Source: Sanguinoderma infundibulare (taxonomy: Eukaryota; Basidiomycota; Agaricomycetes; Polyporales; Polyporaceae). From it: DNA of 64,000 bases. Positions 44,447 to 55,602 of this stretch are shown one piece after another. Position numbers and translations under genes: made by a program. The DNA is taken from NCBI GenBank assembly GCA_032821775.1, contig JAVLRN010000010.1:2703417-2767416 (forward strand), given 5' to 3'. A model generated the notes under the pieces. It was not told where the DNA came from. It did no database searches and was given only the letters and a program-made list of their open reading frames with translations. The stretch's first letter is position 1. Each line of letters starts with the position of its first letter.

Positions 44447-46239
44447 CGGCTCGATTAGACGAGCGATGGCGGGCGTTGGAGCTCACCGAGGTCGGTCCAT
44501 TGCCAAAATTCGGCGGGATCAAGGGAGATGTGACCACGAGTGCTTGCAAAGTTGCTGATGTCGCTCACAAGCGCAGGCTGTTCCGATGGTGTGCGGTTCT
44601 CCCGATCTGTGCCCTGTTGGCCATGTTGTTCGGTGCCGCCTTTCGGGGCCAGACCCCACGCCATAGGGCTGCTGTGTCCAAGGAGCGAATACAAGTGAGG
44701 GTATTCCCCTGTTGCGGTAGTCTGACCATCTCAGCAAGCCGCAAACCCCCAACGGTGAACGGTTTGCCGCTACTACACTGGGGATCCTGTGGTCTCTAGA
44801 CTCGGCGCCGATGCGATGCATTGATCAGATGGCAAGCAACGCACCAATGTGGTTCCCTGGCGTCCCGTTGGATGGCGAGCGCCGAGTTCGACGCTCGCGC
44901 CTAGCGCATTTCCAAATCCCAAAAGGAACCTGCCCAATTGGAAAGAGGACACGCGCATATGGGCCGCTTCGCCCGTCATCCAGTGCATGGCTTGACAGTT
45001 CTGCGGGTGAATCAGCCCGCGCCGAGATCGCGCTCGGCCGCCGGACAGGGCCGCATGCATTATTCGCTCCTTGGAGGCGCTTCTGCATTGCGAACCGCAT
45101 AATCATCGACGAACGATACGATTGAAAGGTGGCAGCACCCACCTGCAGAGCGCAGCCTCGAGCAAGCTCGTCATGCGATTTTCTCGTCTGTCCAGGCACG
45201 ATCATGAGCAAACTCACGGTCCAAACTATTCGTCGAGCCACTTGGCAGCATCGCCACAGCCGACACCGGAATTGCTCACCGTACAGTAATGACATGAGAC
45301 GGAGATAGGAGCGAATGCAACATTTACCGAGTTGCTGCAGATCGCTGTGCGACCGGGCTGAGGGTAAGTTAGCCTGGCAGCCTTCGTGACGCTCGGAATG
45401 CCCCCGATGTATCCGGAAGGCCCGGATCCATCGGCTGGTCATCATCATCTTCTAAAAGGACATCAATCTGAAGCGATTCGACGCATGACGAATGCCGACG
45501 CACCAGCAGATTTTTAGACATGTATATCCACTGACGTCTGCGGTCAGAGATGTGATGCTAGCCAGGGTCGGCCACGACAGCTTGGGGTCCGGGAGGAGTC
45601 GAAGTTCCGGCTTGGGATCAGTTTGCAAACGCCGTTTTCATGATGTGTTCTAGTTCGACGCACTGGATTGAACTACGTTAACGCCTTCATGCAGCTAGAA
45701 TGTAGACTAAGAGAAGATCCGTGTCAGAGTGTCGAGGATCGGAGGCGGGATCATGATGTAGCAAGGCGCGCGCGTTCGACGACTCCGCGCTCGCAAGTTT
45801 CCGAGTACAGTATACAGTACTTACAGTGTCCCGACAGGTCGCTCATCGTGCGCTTGCCGCTGGTGGTCCAACGCGAGTATAGTTTATCCTAGGGAGCCTC
45901 CGTTCTCCGACAAACTCAGCCCGAGAGTTTAGGCGGGTGAGCGAACGCATTAATGTACGCGGGAAGCGAATACTTACTCAATTTAGACTTTCTCCTTAAC
46001 TAACTAGGCCTGGTGATCCTCACCTCGCGCGCGAGCAATGCTTCAGTCCGGTCGGAAGCCTTCGCAACTCCGAGTCAACTTCTGTGCGCCGAAGCCCATA
46101 CGCGACCCGAACGGAATGGTCGACTGGATGTGTCGTCGCTAGCGCAGACTAAGCTAACACCGTTACAACGCCGAACCCTTGGCGAACGAACCATCGGTGA
46201 GAGATGGCAGATGCGAATAGTACAGTTTGGGCTTCTTAC
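44447..46239. other. Upstream flank of GH128 gene 3, segmental duplication
   Basis: No gene. 44811-44990 matches the upstream flank of gene 1 in inverted orientation. The rest has no recognised content. Confidence 0.5.
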
Positions 46240-46900
46240 GTTTCACCGGGATGAAGGAAACAAGCGGGACGCATCGTCGTAAAACCCGATCTGCTTCTCA
46301 AGGGCGATATGGATGTTCTCTGTCCGCTACCGGCGTCTTTCTGCCTAGAAGATGGTTCGCTCCGGGACGCGCCCATCGCGCCTTAGGATGGTCTCGACGA
46401 TGCATTCTGCCTTGTTCGGGCCCACGGCGGCGCGGTCTCGAGAGCGCTGTGACCTATCAGAACGGACACATCAGCTTCGACGTCGAACGAAGGATCATTG
46501 TCGCACAAGGCACTCACAAAGAGCGGCGATTTGGGAAGGGGAACGTCTGCGTGCGTACCTATGGAACCTGCTCTGGGGTGCCCTCGATGAGCTCGACCAG
46601 GGACTGTCTCTCAAACGTCGCGTGAACACAACACGGTTGAAGAAATCTGACCGGACCGCGAACGCATCACGGCGTCTCCGGCCCTACGTCCGTGATCGCG
46701 GGGCGCTCCAGGTCGGAGCGCCAGTACAATTCGAAGGACAGCTGTCCGACGGGGATGGCCAACTGTGTCGTGAACGCCTTCGATCTTCAAGCCAAGTTTT
46801 GCTGAATGGGTATGTGACTTGTTCACCGTCCCCTCGTGGGACCGACGGCTTGCGTCGGCGTCAGCATCCTCATTTGGTGGAATTCTAGCCGAGTCCCGTC
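46240..46900 (-). pseudogene. Remnant of unknown gene X, inverted copy
   Basis: The minus strand has VGQLSFELYWRSDLERPAIT, matching the plus-strand remnant at 28.5 kb. In both copies an EDGSL...DA.IAL stretch is visible on the opposite strand. Frames are broken in both. Confidence 0.5.
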
Positions 46901-47279
46901 TATGCTGCACATCGTGTCTTCATTCTGGGAAGCATTCGAGTGGGCGCGCCATATCGAGTTCCTCGGCTCCAATCTGTCTTGATTCGTTACGACTGGCAAC
47001 TGCGAAGCTTCATTCTGTCAGTTAATTCGCGTCAAATCGCGCCTGGATCGTATCGCTTGCGGTGCGGAGTGGACAACTGCAGGTTCCGGTTGACGGTAAA
47101 TGAACAACACACTCGCATACCGTGGCGAGGCCTGCGGCTGAACCGTAGCGGGAGCGAATTGGGGGTTCAAAGGGCGTCAAGGTCAAGTTCTGGTGTGCAG
47201 CGGCCATGGCGTCAAGGATAAGCTACGATGCTTGTTCACTTACTGCGCGGTTCCGGGCCATACGACGACGAAGTCGTTA

Positions 47280-47930
47280 TGCGTGCCTTCGCAACGGCTT
47301 TTAGTAGAGCAGGACGCAGTGTAGGTTTAGCATGAACATAGACTTCCAGTACTTTTCCGTACGCAAAGTGTCGCCAGAGGCGCGGAAAGGGATGTCGGGG
47401 ACATACACGTAGCATTTGCCAACGTTGTGTACGTCGAGTTGATGGCCTCCGATAAGAGCTCTGAACTGCGTGTCTTGTCAATACAAGAAGCATCGACCCA
47501 GACATAGCGGAAGCCGCCTGAGAGCGACGGCGCATTTTCATCAATAGCCTAGGATCCGTGAAGATGATTGAGGGGGAGGAGTACGGCGTGGCGCATCTGA
47601 GAATGTGGGACCAGCTTACCTGCTCTGAAAGGGGGAGTTTGTGACAAGAAGCGGTTGCATACACAGCAGCAAGTCCGCGAGATGGCCATGAGGGACAGCC
47701 ATGGAGAGGATGAAACAAGCGGATAGCAGCAGGAAACCTTCACCAGACATCAAGGCTCGTCTGGAGCGGACGAGAAACGCGGTCTCGAGAGTCTTGAATC
47801 TTTTTGAAATCCTGGTGCGACTGCTCATCGTGCTCGTCGCATGTATGAGACAGAACGGCATAAGGAGCTTGAAGCCCGGTTGGCCTGAGTTCAATAAACC
47901 GCCCGCACAGAGTGTCTCCGAGCACGCGCG
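47280..47930 (-). pseudogene. HET-domain pseudogene
   Basis: On the minus strand from 47925: FIELRPTGLQAPYAVLSHTC, in which the usual HTW is HTC, then a second frame with RYVWVDASCIDKTRSSELL and SEAINS (47500-47400), then KCYVYVPDIPFRA in a third. These are the first three HET blocks in order, split by frameshifts. No C-terminal part is visible. It is separate from the intact HET gene at 3.8 kb. Confidence 0.75.
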
Positions 47931-48480
47931 CTCGTGGAGGTATCTGCAGTTTGCATGACCTAAAATCAGTACTTCCGTTCTAAATACTTCCGTTCTAAAT
48001 GAATCACTATTAGGCTGCGGTGAGTAGGACTTACAGCGTCCACATGCTGGACTGCTCGCCGGCCGCGATGATGGGAAGGAGAGGGAGACGAGCGCGCGCG
48101 ACGACTCGGAGTTGCGCGCCACCGTCTCACCGCTTGTGGTCCATCCATCCAGATACGGCCGCCATGGCTCAGTCCCAAGTCTTTTTCCATCCATTTTTCG
48201 CTCTCTCTGTCCGCGCAACATGTCGAATATAAAAACTGAGCTTAAGCCGGAAAATGCATCTCTGTCTCTGTCACTCGGTCAGTATCTCACTCCTGTCGAC
48301 TCTCGAGGCCTTCGGCCATTCTCCTGATCAAAACTTCGACTAGATGAATTAGCATTCAAGACATCGTCACCCACGCCGACCACGAGAAAACGAGTAAGCA
48401 AATCCACCGCCTGGTAATCGCTTGTCGCTGACCGAACACGGATAGAGACTTCAAGCACAAGCTGGACCTGTAGATGCCAA
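47931..48480. other. Intergenic, no gene seen
   Basis: Sequence between the HET pseudogene start and the BTB pseudogene. A duplicated ACTTCCGTTCTAAATA lies at about 47971-47998. Confidence 0.4.
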
Positions 48481-49588
48481 ACGCGGGAGGAGAGAAGATC
48501 AGCCTACATCGCCGGACGATTCGCCCCCGCAGACCGCGCAGAAGAAGAGCACCGACTTTCGGTACTCTGACGACAACGTTGTCATCGCCGTGGGAGATAC
48601 CGTCTTCAAGTTCTGCCGTGCACGTCTCGCCCGGTTCTCTACCGTCTTCGCAGCTCGTTTCGACAGCGGACAGTCACAAGACGTGCCAAAGCTCGAAGGA
48701 TGTCCCGTGTATGAAGTCGATGGGCTCAGGGTGGAGGACTTCGAGCAGTTCCTCGCAGCGTTGGAAACTCCCTTGTGCGTCATCCCCTTTTCATCTCCAT
48801 CATCGTTCCGAGGCACGCCCCCACTCTCCCCCTCGCGCGCACCAACAAGTTCACGTCCGCTCCTCCCTCCCAACCCATCCTGATCTTCATCCTCCGCGCG
48901 TCCCACGTCCTCTCCTGCCCCGCCGCGCGCGACCTCGCCGTGAGCCAACTCCGCGTACTCTGGCCGGCCAATGACGCCACCCTGCCCGGAGGACGACGCA
49001 CGCCCCAATCGGCGATAAGCATCGTCCGCGTCTCCCGCGAGTGCGACGTGCCCGAGCTCCGCAAGCGCGCCTTCTACGAGATCCTCCGCTCCAACGACTT
49101 CTGGAAAACGCTCGAGAAGAAGCGGGAGAACATCGCGCTCCCGGACGCGGACCTCCTCGCACTCTGCTAGGCGCGGAGCCAGCTCCAGCGACTGTGGTTC
49201 ACGCTCGTGTTCACCCCGCCATTCGGGGCGAACGCAAACGTGAATGCGGGCGATGAGCAGCCGGTGGAGACTAGCTGCGGCGCCCTCGCCGGCGCCGGTG
49301 AGACGGGAGGAGGCGGCCGTCGTGCGGACATCCCGGGGGCGTGTGCTTCGCGGCTGACCAAGGCCGCCGCGCGCAAGGGCATCTGGCGGAGCGACATGGT
49401 CGACCGCTGGGACTTCGAGAAGGGCAGGCGCGATCCCATCGGCCACTTGCAAGTCCTGCTTAAGGAGAGGAGGGCCGTGTTCGTCGAAAGGCCGGGTGGT
49501 GCGAGACGTGCATGGCGGAGAGGAGGAAGGCGTGGACGGACGCGCAAACCAAGTGGTGGGCTGTGCTAGATAAGTGGTTCACAGCATG
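48480..49588 (+). pseudogene. BTB/POZ-domain protein 3, disrupted
   Basis: A BTB exon is visible (TDFRYSDDNVVIAVGDTVFK, LARFSTVFAARF, GCPVYEVDGLRVEDFEQF), then after an intron near 48777 LIFILRASHVLSCPAARDL, VPELRKRAFYEILRSNDFW. A TAG at 49168-49170 interrupts the helical part (LLALC-stop-ARSQLQRLW; BTB 1 has Gln in this region). A frameshift near 49480-49500 is needed to reach the conserved end WCETCMAERRKAW...WWAVLDKWF. Two independent lesions make this a recent pseudogene. Confidence 0.75.
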
Positions 49589-50452
49589 AGACGGGCGGGA
49601 TTGATGCAGACGAGTCCATAACGGAGGATGAGGATGCATGCCGAGTAACTCCCGGTGTTAAGCGCAAATCAAGGCGTGGACGCTGCGCGAGCAAGACCCA
49701 TTCATGCGAACGCATAGGCCGGTCACCCGCGCGGACGAAGCACGGAGTCGTCCCGCGCAGTGTCTTCGAGTAGCAACGCCTTCTCAGGCTGTGCTCGTGG
49801 AGTACTCTGATGTATACGTCTCGAGCGGAGCTTTTGGGGAGCTTTGGGGGATTCATTGGTACTCCGAATGAAGCACATCCATGTATTTAAGACTCAGATA
49901 CTAGCTAGTGCTCCAACATACGTCGATCGGATTTGAAAAATTGTTTTGCTCTCTCCCGTTTCGCTTGCACTTGGTTGCTCGTACCACGTTCTCTTAGCAG
50001 CGTTCCAGAGTTACACCCAAATATCCCTCATTCTGTGTACGCTGGTCTCGACGAGGAACACAACACACTCGATGTCCCAGCGGAGCGCCTACGGAAGCAC
50101 TTCAAAATACCGGGTTGTCCCCACTACAACCAAGCACACCGACTGTCTTTCAAATATCTACTCAGAGGGGGCCCGACTCGTCAATGCATCACCACCAGTG
50201 GGAGGAGGCCCATGGGCGCCAGAAATCACTAGTTCACGACATAGGACGACTGGGAGGACCGGGAAACGATTTGCGCGATGAGTGTGTGGCCGCGAAGGGC
50301 ACACCTGTCGTCCGAACCGAACAGTTGTCAATTGAACTTAGAGACGCCTGCAGTGGACTAGTCTGTACGCGTTGTTTGGCTTTGTGTATGCACGCAAGGC
50401 TCAGTGCACAACGTGGCAAGTCTTCCCCTGACTCCTCATCACCACAGGCACA
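49589..50452. other. Intergenic, no gene seen
   Basis: About 860 nt between the BTB pseudogene and the next family member. No recognised content. Confidence 0.4.
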
Positions 50453-51708
50453 ATGGCGACACAATCAAGCACTGTCCATCGTAAGCTCACTTCATTCCAA
50501 GTATTTCCTAGGTTTCGTATGAACCGTTTTCAAGGCTCCAGTGTCCCACCACTGAGCCAAAACACTGTCTTTGCCATGTGGCGCGACGACTTCGACGGTG
50601 GCTCGGAAGTCGGGCCCAGCAAGCGGGCTGCCTTCGAGCGCGCCGTTCATGAAATGTATGTATGGTTTGCATGCCTCGCACTCGTCTTACAGGTCACTAA
50701 CCATAACCTCTCTACAGGGAATCCAACACCGACTCGCCCTGGACCACTATAGAGCTCATCGCGCTCATCCGTACCTCTCGTAGCGACCGCTTAGACTCGC
50801 GCATCGTCAAGAAGTTCGCCAAAGACAAGCTCGCAAAGATCTGGTCCCCGGATCTCGCGTCCGTCAAGCCCGAACCGCTCGACGGCGCCATTCAGATGCT
50901 GATACTCGCGCGGTACGCCAACCTCGAGCAGGTCCAGCCCCGCGCACTGTACGAGCTCGCACGCGCCCCGGACCTCCTCCGGGTGCATGACCTGGACGAC
51001 CCACCGACGGAGTGGTTCCTGAGCGACCGCCAGCTCGGCCAGCTCTTCCTCGCGCGCGAGTTCATGCTCGTCCAGTGGCGCGAATTCGTCACGCACCCGC
51101 CGGCCGTTCTCAAGGGGCCCTGCCCATCCGCATCCGCCAAAACCAAGCGCTGCTCGGCCGCGCGCGGCAAATGCGCCAAGGAGTGGGCTGACGAGGTTGG
51201 AACGCGGATGCTCTCGGAAGAGTATCGGTACGACCCGATCTGCTCTCTGGACATGCTCGCGGCGAGCAAGCATTGGGCCACGCTCGGCATCTGCGCGCAA
51301 TGCGTGGAGAGTCTGAGAGGCGCCTGCGCGCAGAAGAAGGTTGAGCTGTGGGAGGGCCTTTGTCGCTGGCTTAAGCCGGCCGAGTACGACGGGGATGAAG
51401 ATGCGATTGAGTACTGCCGCTGGGGGGGCAATCCTGACGTCGACTCTGAGGACGAGATACCTGTGGACACGGGCAATGGGCGCCGCACTGAGGGAGATGT
51501 GAACATGGCGGATGCGCATGGTGAAGCGGCAGGAGGTGAGGCATCGGGAGCAAGGAAAGTCAATACGAGAGGAAACGCGATGGCACGGGCGGTCAACGGG
51601 GTCATAGCCCAACGCGTCAGCGACAACAAGGCTAGCAGTAACTCGCGAGGTCATGCCGGGCGAACTGGCAATGGGACCAACGCAAACGGGAAGAAAAGGA
51701 CCCGTTAG
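50453..51708 (+). CDS. BTB-family protein 4 lacking a clear BTB core
   Basis: Exon 1 50453-50655, intron 50656-50717, exon 2 50718-51708; phases fit, 397 residues. The central and C-terminal blocks follow the family: IRTSRSDRLDSRIVKKFAKD, MLILARYANLEQVQPRALYE, FMLVQWREFVTH and ICAQCVESLRGACAQKKVEL with WEGLCRWLK. The N-terminal 70 residues have no DGN/RS-L BTB signature, so the domain is diverged or lost. The C-terminal 120 residues are a disordered acidic then Gly/Asn/Arg-rich tail unique in the window, ending in basic KKRTR that could act as a nuclear signal. Confidence 0.8.
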
Positions 51709-53083
51709 GGCTGACGACGACGAGGCCTGGAATTACCGATCAGTCGAGACTACAATCATGCTTTTGTCTTGGGTATTTACAGTAGAAACAAAAAAGATAA
51801 TAGTCGTCTTCAAGCTTTGGTGGCAGATGCACATATAAGACGTATACGACGAAGCCTAAGATCGTTTATTCAATGACGGCGGAACCGACCACGGATGTCG
51901 AGGAGGCGCCTCACTGTGTCCAGCGCCCCTGCTAGCCAGGAAGACTTGGCAGCACTCGGCGCGGTCTTCCGCGATATCGGTCGCCCATGCCATGAACCAT
52001 GATTGTTCATGGATCTTCAGCGTCCTCGAACGGTTGGTTTATTTCACGACGCACTCGTCGCATTCTTGTCGGCTGACCACAAACGTCCTTCGGGCAACCA
52101 CGACCATCTGAAATTAATCGCCTTCGCCTTCTGTTCAGCAGCGGTCCGGATCTACGCCCGCACGCTTGTATAATTCCGCCAACTTCGGACCCAAGTAGAA
52201 CGTGAAATAACCCACCGAACGTGGCAATTCCCCCCTGTCTGCAGAAACCACAAATGCTCCCTACCTTGCGCGATCTCGGACGCGCGTAAATTTCGCGTCT
52301 CCGAGGAGACGTTCTCGCGACCTGAGGTCGGTGACCATCTCACGTGCCTAAGTCACACCGCGTTGGCGCCCAAATTGCGGGCCGTCCCCGACTCCCGGTC
52401 CCTCGAACGCACCCCAATTGGGAAAGCTCGCCTTTATGCTCCTTTCAGATCGCCATCTTCCATCTTAACAGCAGTCACGCATGAGAGCCTGAGGCCTGAA
52501 GGCCTGAGGGTTACAACGCCCCTCTGGGAGCATGATCGATATCGGCGCGTATGTGCGCTTCTTCCGCGTGGAGACCTTGACCGGCTCGCGTTGTGTGTTC
52601 ACCTAACGGTGAGCTTTCAGTTCTACAGATTCCATGGCATGCTCGACCACGTCCTAATCATGGTCGTTCCCAGCACCGAGTGTCTACGCATACACCGTGC
52701 CGATATCGTCCATGATGCTGCGGTTAGGGGATAGCTGAGGCTGGGCAGCCCGCGGTCCGGGTAGAGCTCGGTATGTCACCATTTTTACACCCGCCTCTCA
52801 TTATTTGCCGTTTCCCCTGCTCTCCCCTGACACCCCCTCTGCGTCAATTTTGGTTACTGTTCGCCGAGTCTTCTTCGTCACAGATTTGGTCCGGCGTTGC
52901 GACATAAGGCGCTCCGGTGTTTTGGCCCTGCGGTACCTACGCACGTCGCGCATTTTTCACAATTCACGCACATGTTTCCTTTCCCTTCGCGCCCTCTCCT
53001 GTCTTTCTCGACTCCTAATAATGTCAAAACGCTTCACCAGACATCCACCAAGTTTGACGCGTTCTTCAGCGACTTTTTCAACG
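51709..53083. other. 1.4-kb interval, no supported gene
   Basis: No recognised domain or RNA. The last 300 nt are C+T-rich, resembling the pre-ATG region of the A1 proteases. Confidence 0.4.
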
Positions 53084-54346
53084 ATGGCTCGCATCGCCGC
53101 CATTCTCGTCGCATGCCTCTCGCCGCTACACCGCGAAGCGGATCGTTCTCCGCAATCCTCCCGTGCTGCTCCCGCTTGTTAGCCGTTTCAACCCTCCGAA
53201 TAGCCAGACGATCGTCGAGCACGATCAGGCCCGTGTACGGACCATCGCAACCAGGATATCTCGCGCACGCTCGACAGAGATATGTGGTGAGTGACGATAG
53301 GCTGGTTTAGGAGTGTCGGGATTGGGCTTGCTGACTCGGGTGGGCATCATATAGTACCCCAGGGGTTCCTTCCAGGCGCGGTTGTTCAGCGACAAGGTGA
53401 CGCTCGGCAATGGCAGACTCGCGATCCGCAATCAGGGTATTGGTGTCGCGACGACGTCATTCGGCTTCTAGCGTATGTATTGAGGTTCGTCCGTGTTTCA
53501 CGAATGTTCTCTGCGAATATGCCCGTTGATCCAACACGCTCAGCGTCAACCCTATCGAATTGACCATTGGCACGACATCCGGTGGCGAAGCGGCCCCCAC
53601 TGTGACGAACAATGCGTTCGCCCAGGGATTAATCCAAGAGGACGTCGTCGGCATCTTCTTCGAACCGACTGTGGAACCTCGCGTCGTCAATGCGGAGCTC
53701 GCGTTCGGCTGGACGGATAGTTCGAATAACACTAGCACCCTCACCTACGTGCACGTCGCGCCTTATCTCATTTTCTTACGCGCCATCCTCATAATTTGGC
53801 GTAGATCAGATCATCTCGTACGGCGGCGTCCAGCTCCTGTCCTCTGCGCCGGGTGCCGTCGACACCGGCATGCTTGTGCTCCTGAAGACCGGTTCGTGCA
53901 ATCTTTGCGAATACCTTGCACATTCGTTGCTGACACGAGGGTTACGTTCTCCGCATTGCTGCTAACTAGATGCGTACTTCTCGCAGATGCGACTTACGGG
54001 TGCAACCGTCGACTCAGTTACCAGTCTCCTCACTATCACACAGGCTCAATTGAGCAACTTCAGTCGATTACGAGTTCACGGCGAAAGCGCAGATCTCCCT
54101 GGGTACGTCTACGTCTTCGGCTTCCTATCTGAAACCCGGCTACTCGAGCGATGCTGACGCGCCTTCACTGTGTGCCAGTTCAACAACAGGATCGACGGAT
54201 CTGCGGACAATATCTGCCTCGTCAAGGGTGACATCGACAAGGCCGTCAGGGACTCAACTCCGCAGCGGTCCTACCATGTCAACCACGCGATGCACTGCCG
54301 GATTCACTCCACGACGACTTGGCTCACGTACGCCGCTTGTAATTGA
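53084..54346 (+). pseudogene. A1 aspartic protease pseudogene, full-length but decayed
   Basis: Successive frames recover the pepsin gene: MARIAAILVACLSPL, IVEHDQAR, an exon-2 remnant KVTLGNG with GIGVATTSFG then TAG, exon 3 PIELTIGTTSGGEAAPTVTN and GIFFEPTVEPR, exon 4 DQIISYGGVQLLSSA with second motif VDTGMLVLL, exon 5 DAYFSQMRLTGATVD, and the last exon ending YAACN-stop. The first DTGSSN motif and its exon portion are deleted. It lies 1.3 kb upstream of intact protease 3 and in the same direction. Confidence 0.85.
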
Positions 54347-55517
54347 CTCCGGAACTGGGAATCCGAAGGTTTGTCCTGTTGACGTTCTTCATCGGTTGTC
54401 GATGTGATGTAAACTGCGCGCGAGGAGTGGGGGATACCGAGTCCAGTTGGGCGACGGAGGGTCGTAGCCAAGTCGCTTTTCGTGCAGCGGTCACAGTTGG
54501 CACCCGTTCTTTTGCGATGAGCTCCATCCCAGACACAGAAGAGTCACGCTGCACGTGCATATGTCACCCCGCGAATCGAACATTGAATTTGATTATTGGT
54601 AAATTGTCTGTCTTCTGCAGCTGCCAACGACTCCGACTCGGCGGGCTGTCATTCGAACGAGTGACCGCCGTCGTCCCCTCTTTCATGATCGGCCGTATAT
54701 CGAGCAATAATGTCGCTCAACTGCAGAGCGAATGAGCTCGACAGCAATAACGACCATGACTCCTCTCCACGCGAAACGTCAACGACTTGTTACCTCAGTT
54801 CAGAAGCATGTAGCAAAGCCACGAACGCGATCCTACCTCCATGTCGATTCCTGGAGTGACAGTAAGCAAACCAACAGTCTCGGCGGGCTGGCCTTTCTCA
54901 CATACCAGGTGCTTCGGAAGGCTCTTCTGCGTCTCGTCGGCTGCATGTTGCGTGACTTGACATGATAACCGACAGTCCATGCGGTTGGTACCGATCTCGA
55001 CGTCGTCACCGTCCCTTGCTCGAGGCTGATACGTCGCTGTATCATCACCAAGGCCCCTCGTTTTCCCCCACCCGCCTTGGACTTCCCGGTCGCACCCTTC
55101 CCTCGAATGGTTCGTATTCACGCACCCCTCCTGTTGTTTTATTGAGTCCTTTACACCCGCCTCCCATGATTTGCGCAGGTCCCTCGACCTTTCTTACGTT
55201 CGAGCCCTCCATATTCGTTGGACGTGCCCTCCCAAACATCCTTTCACGAATTCCCCGTCAGGCACCGCCTTCGAGCGCGTTATCTCGTCAACTATGCATG
55301 CACAGGTCTGTTCCTCGCTCTCTTACAATATCTAAACCTCTGGCTGTCAGTGTCACATCGCGCATTCTCCTGTCTGTCGCGTTTATTGACATAGGGAACA
55401 GCGGATAGCAGCTTACCAGGACGTCAATAATTGGAGGGCGAACTTGTGCGGTCCCGCCCTCCTGGATCACTCGCAGTTCTTCGAATCGGAATGCGATACG
55501 CGTGGTGAATAACAGGA
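54347..55517. other. 1.2-kb interval before aspartic protease 3
   Basis: No gene seen. From about 55390 a segment with AACAGCGGATAGCAGCT recalls the promoter repeat seen at 18455 and 23660. Confidence 0.45.
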
Positions 55518-55523
55518 TATAAA
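55518..55523 (+). promoter_or_regulatory. TATA box of aspartic protease 3
   Basis: TATAAA, 85 nt upstream of the ATG at 55603. Confidence 0.65.
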
Positions 55524-55602
55524 GTTCGCCTTCTGTCGGTCCCACCCTCGAGGCATAGTCCAGGACTCACTCTGTTTCAGCCCTCGCCCAGCCCTGACTG
55601 CG

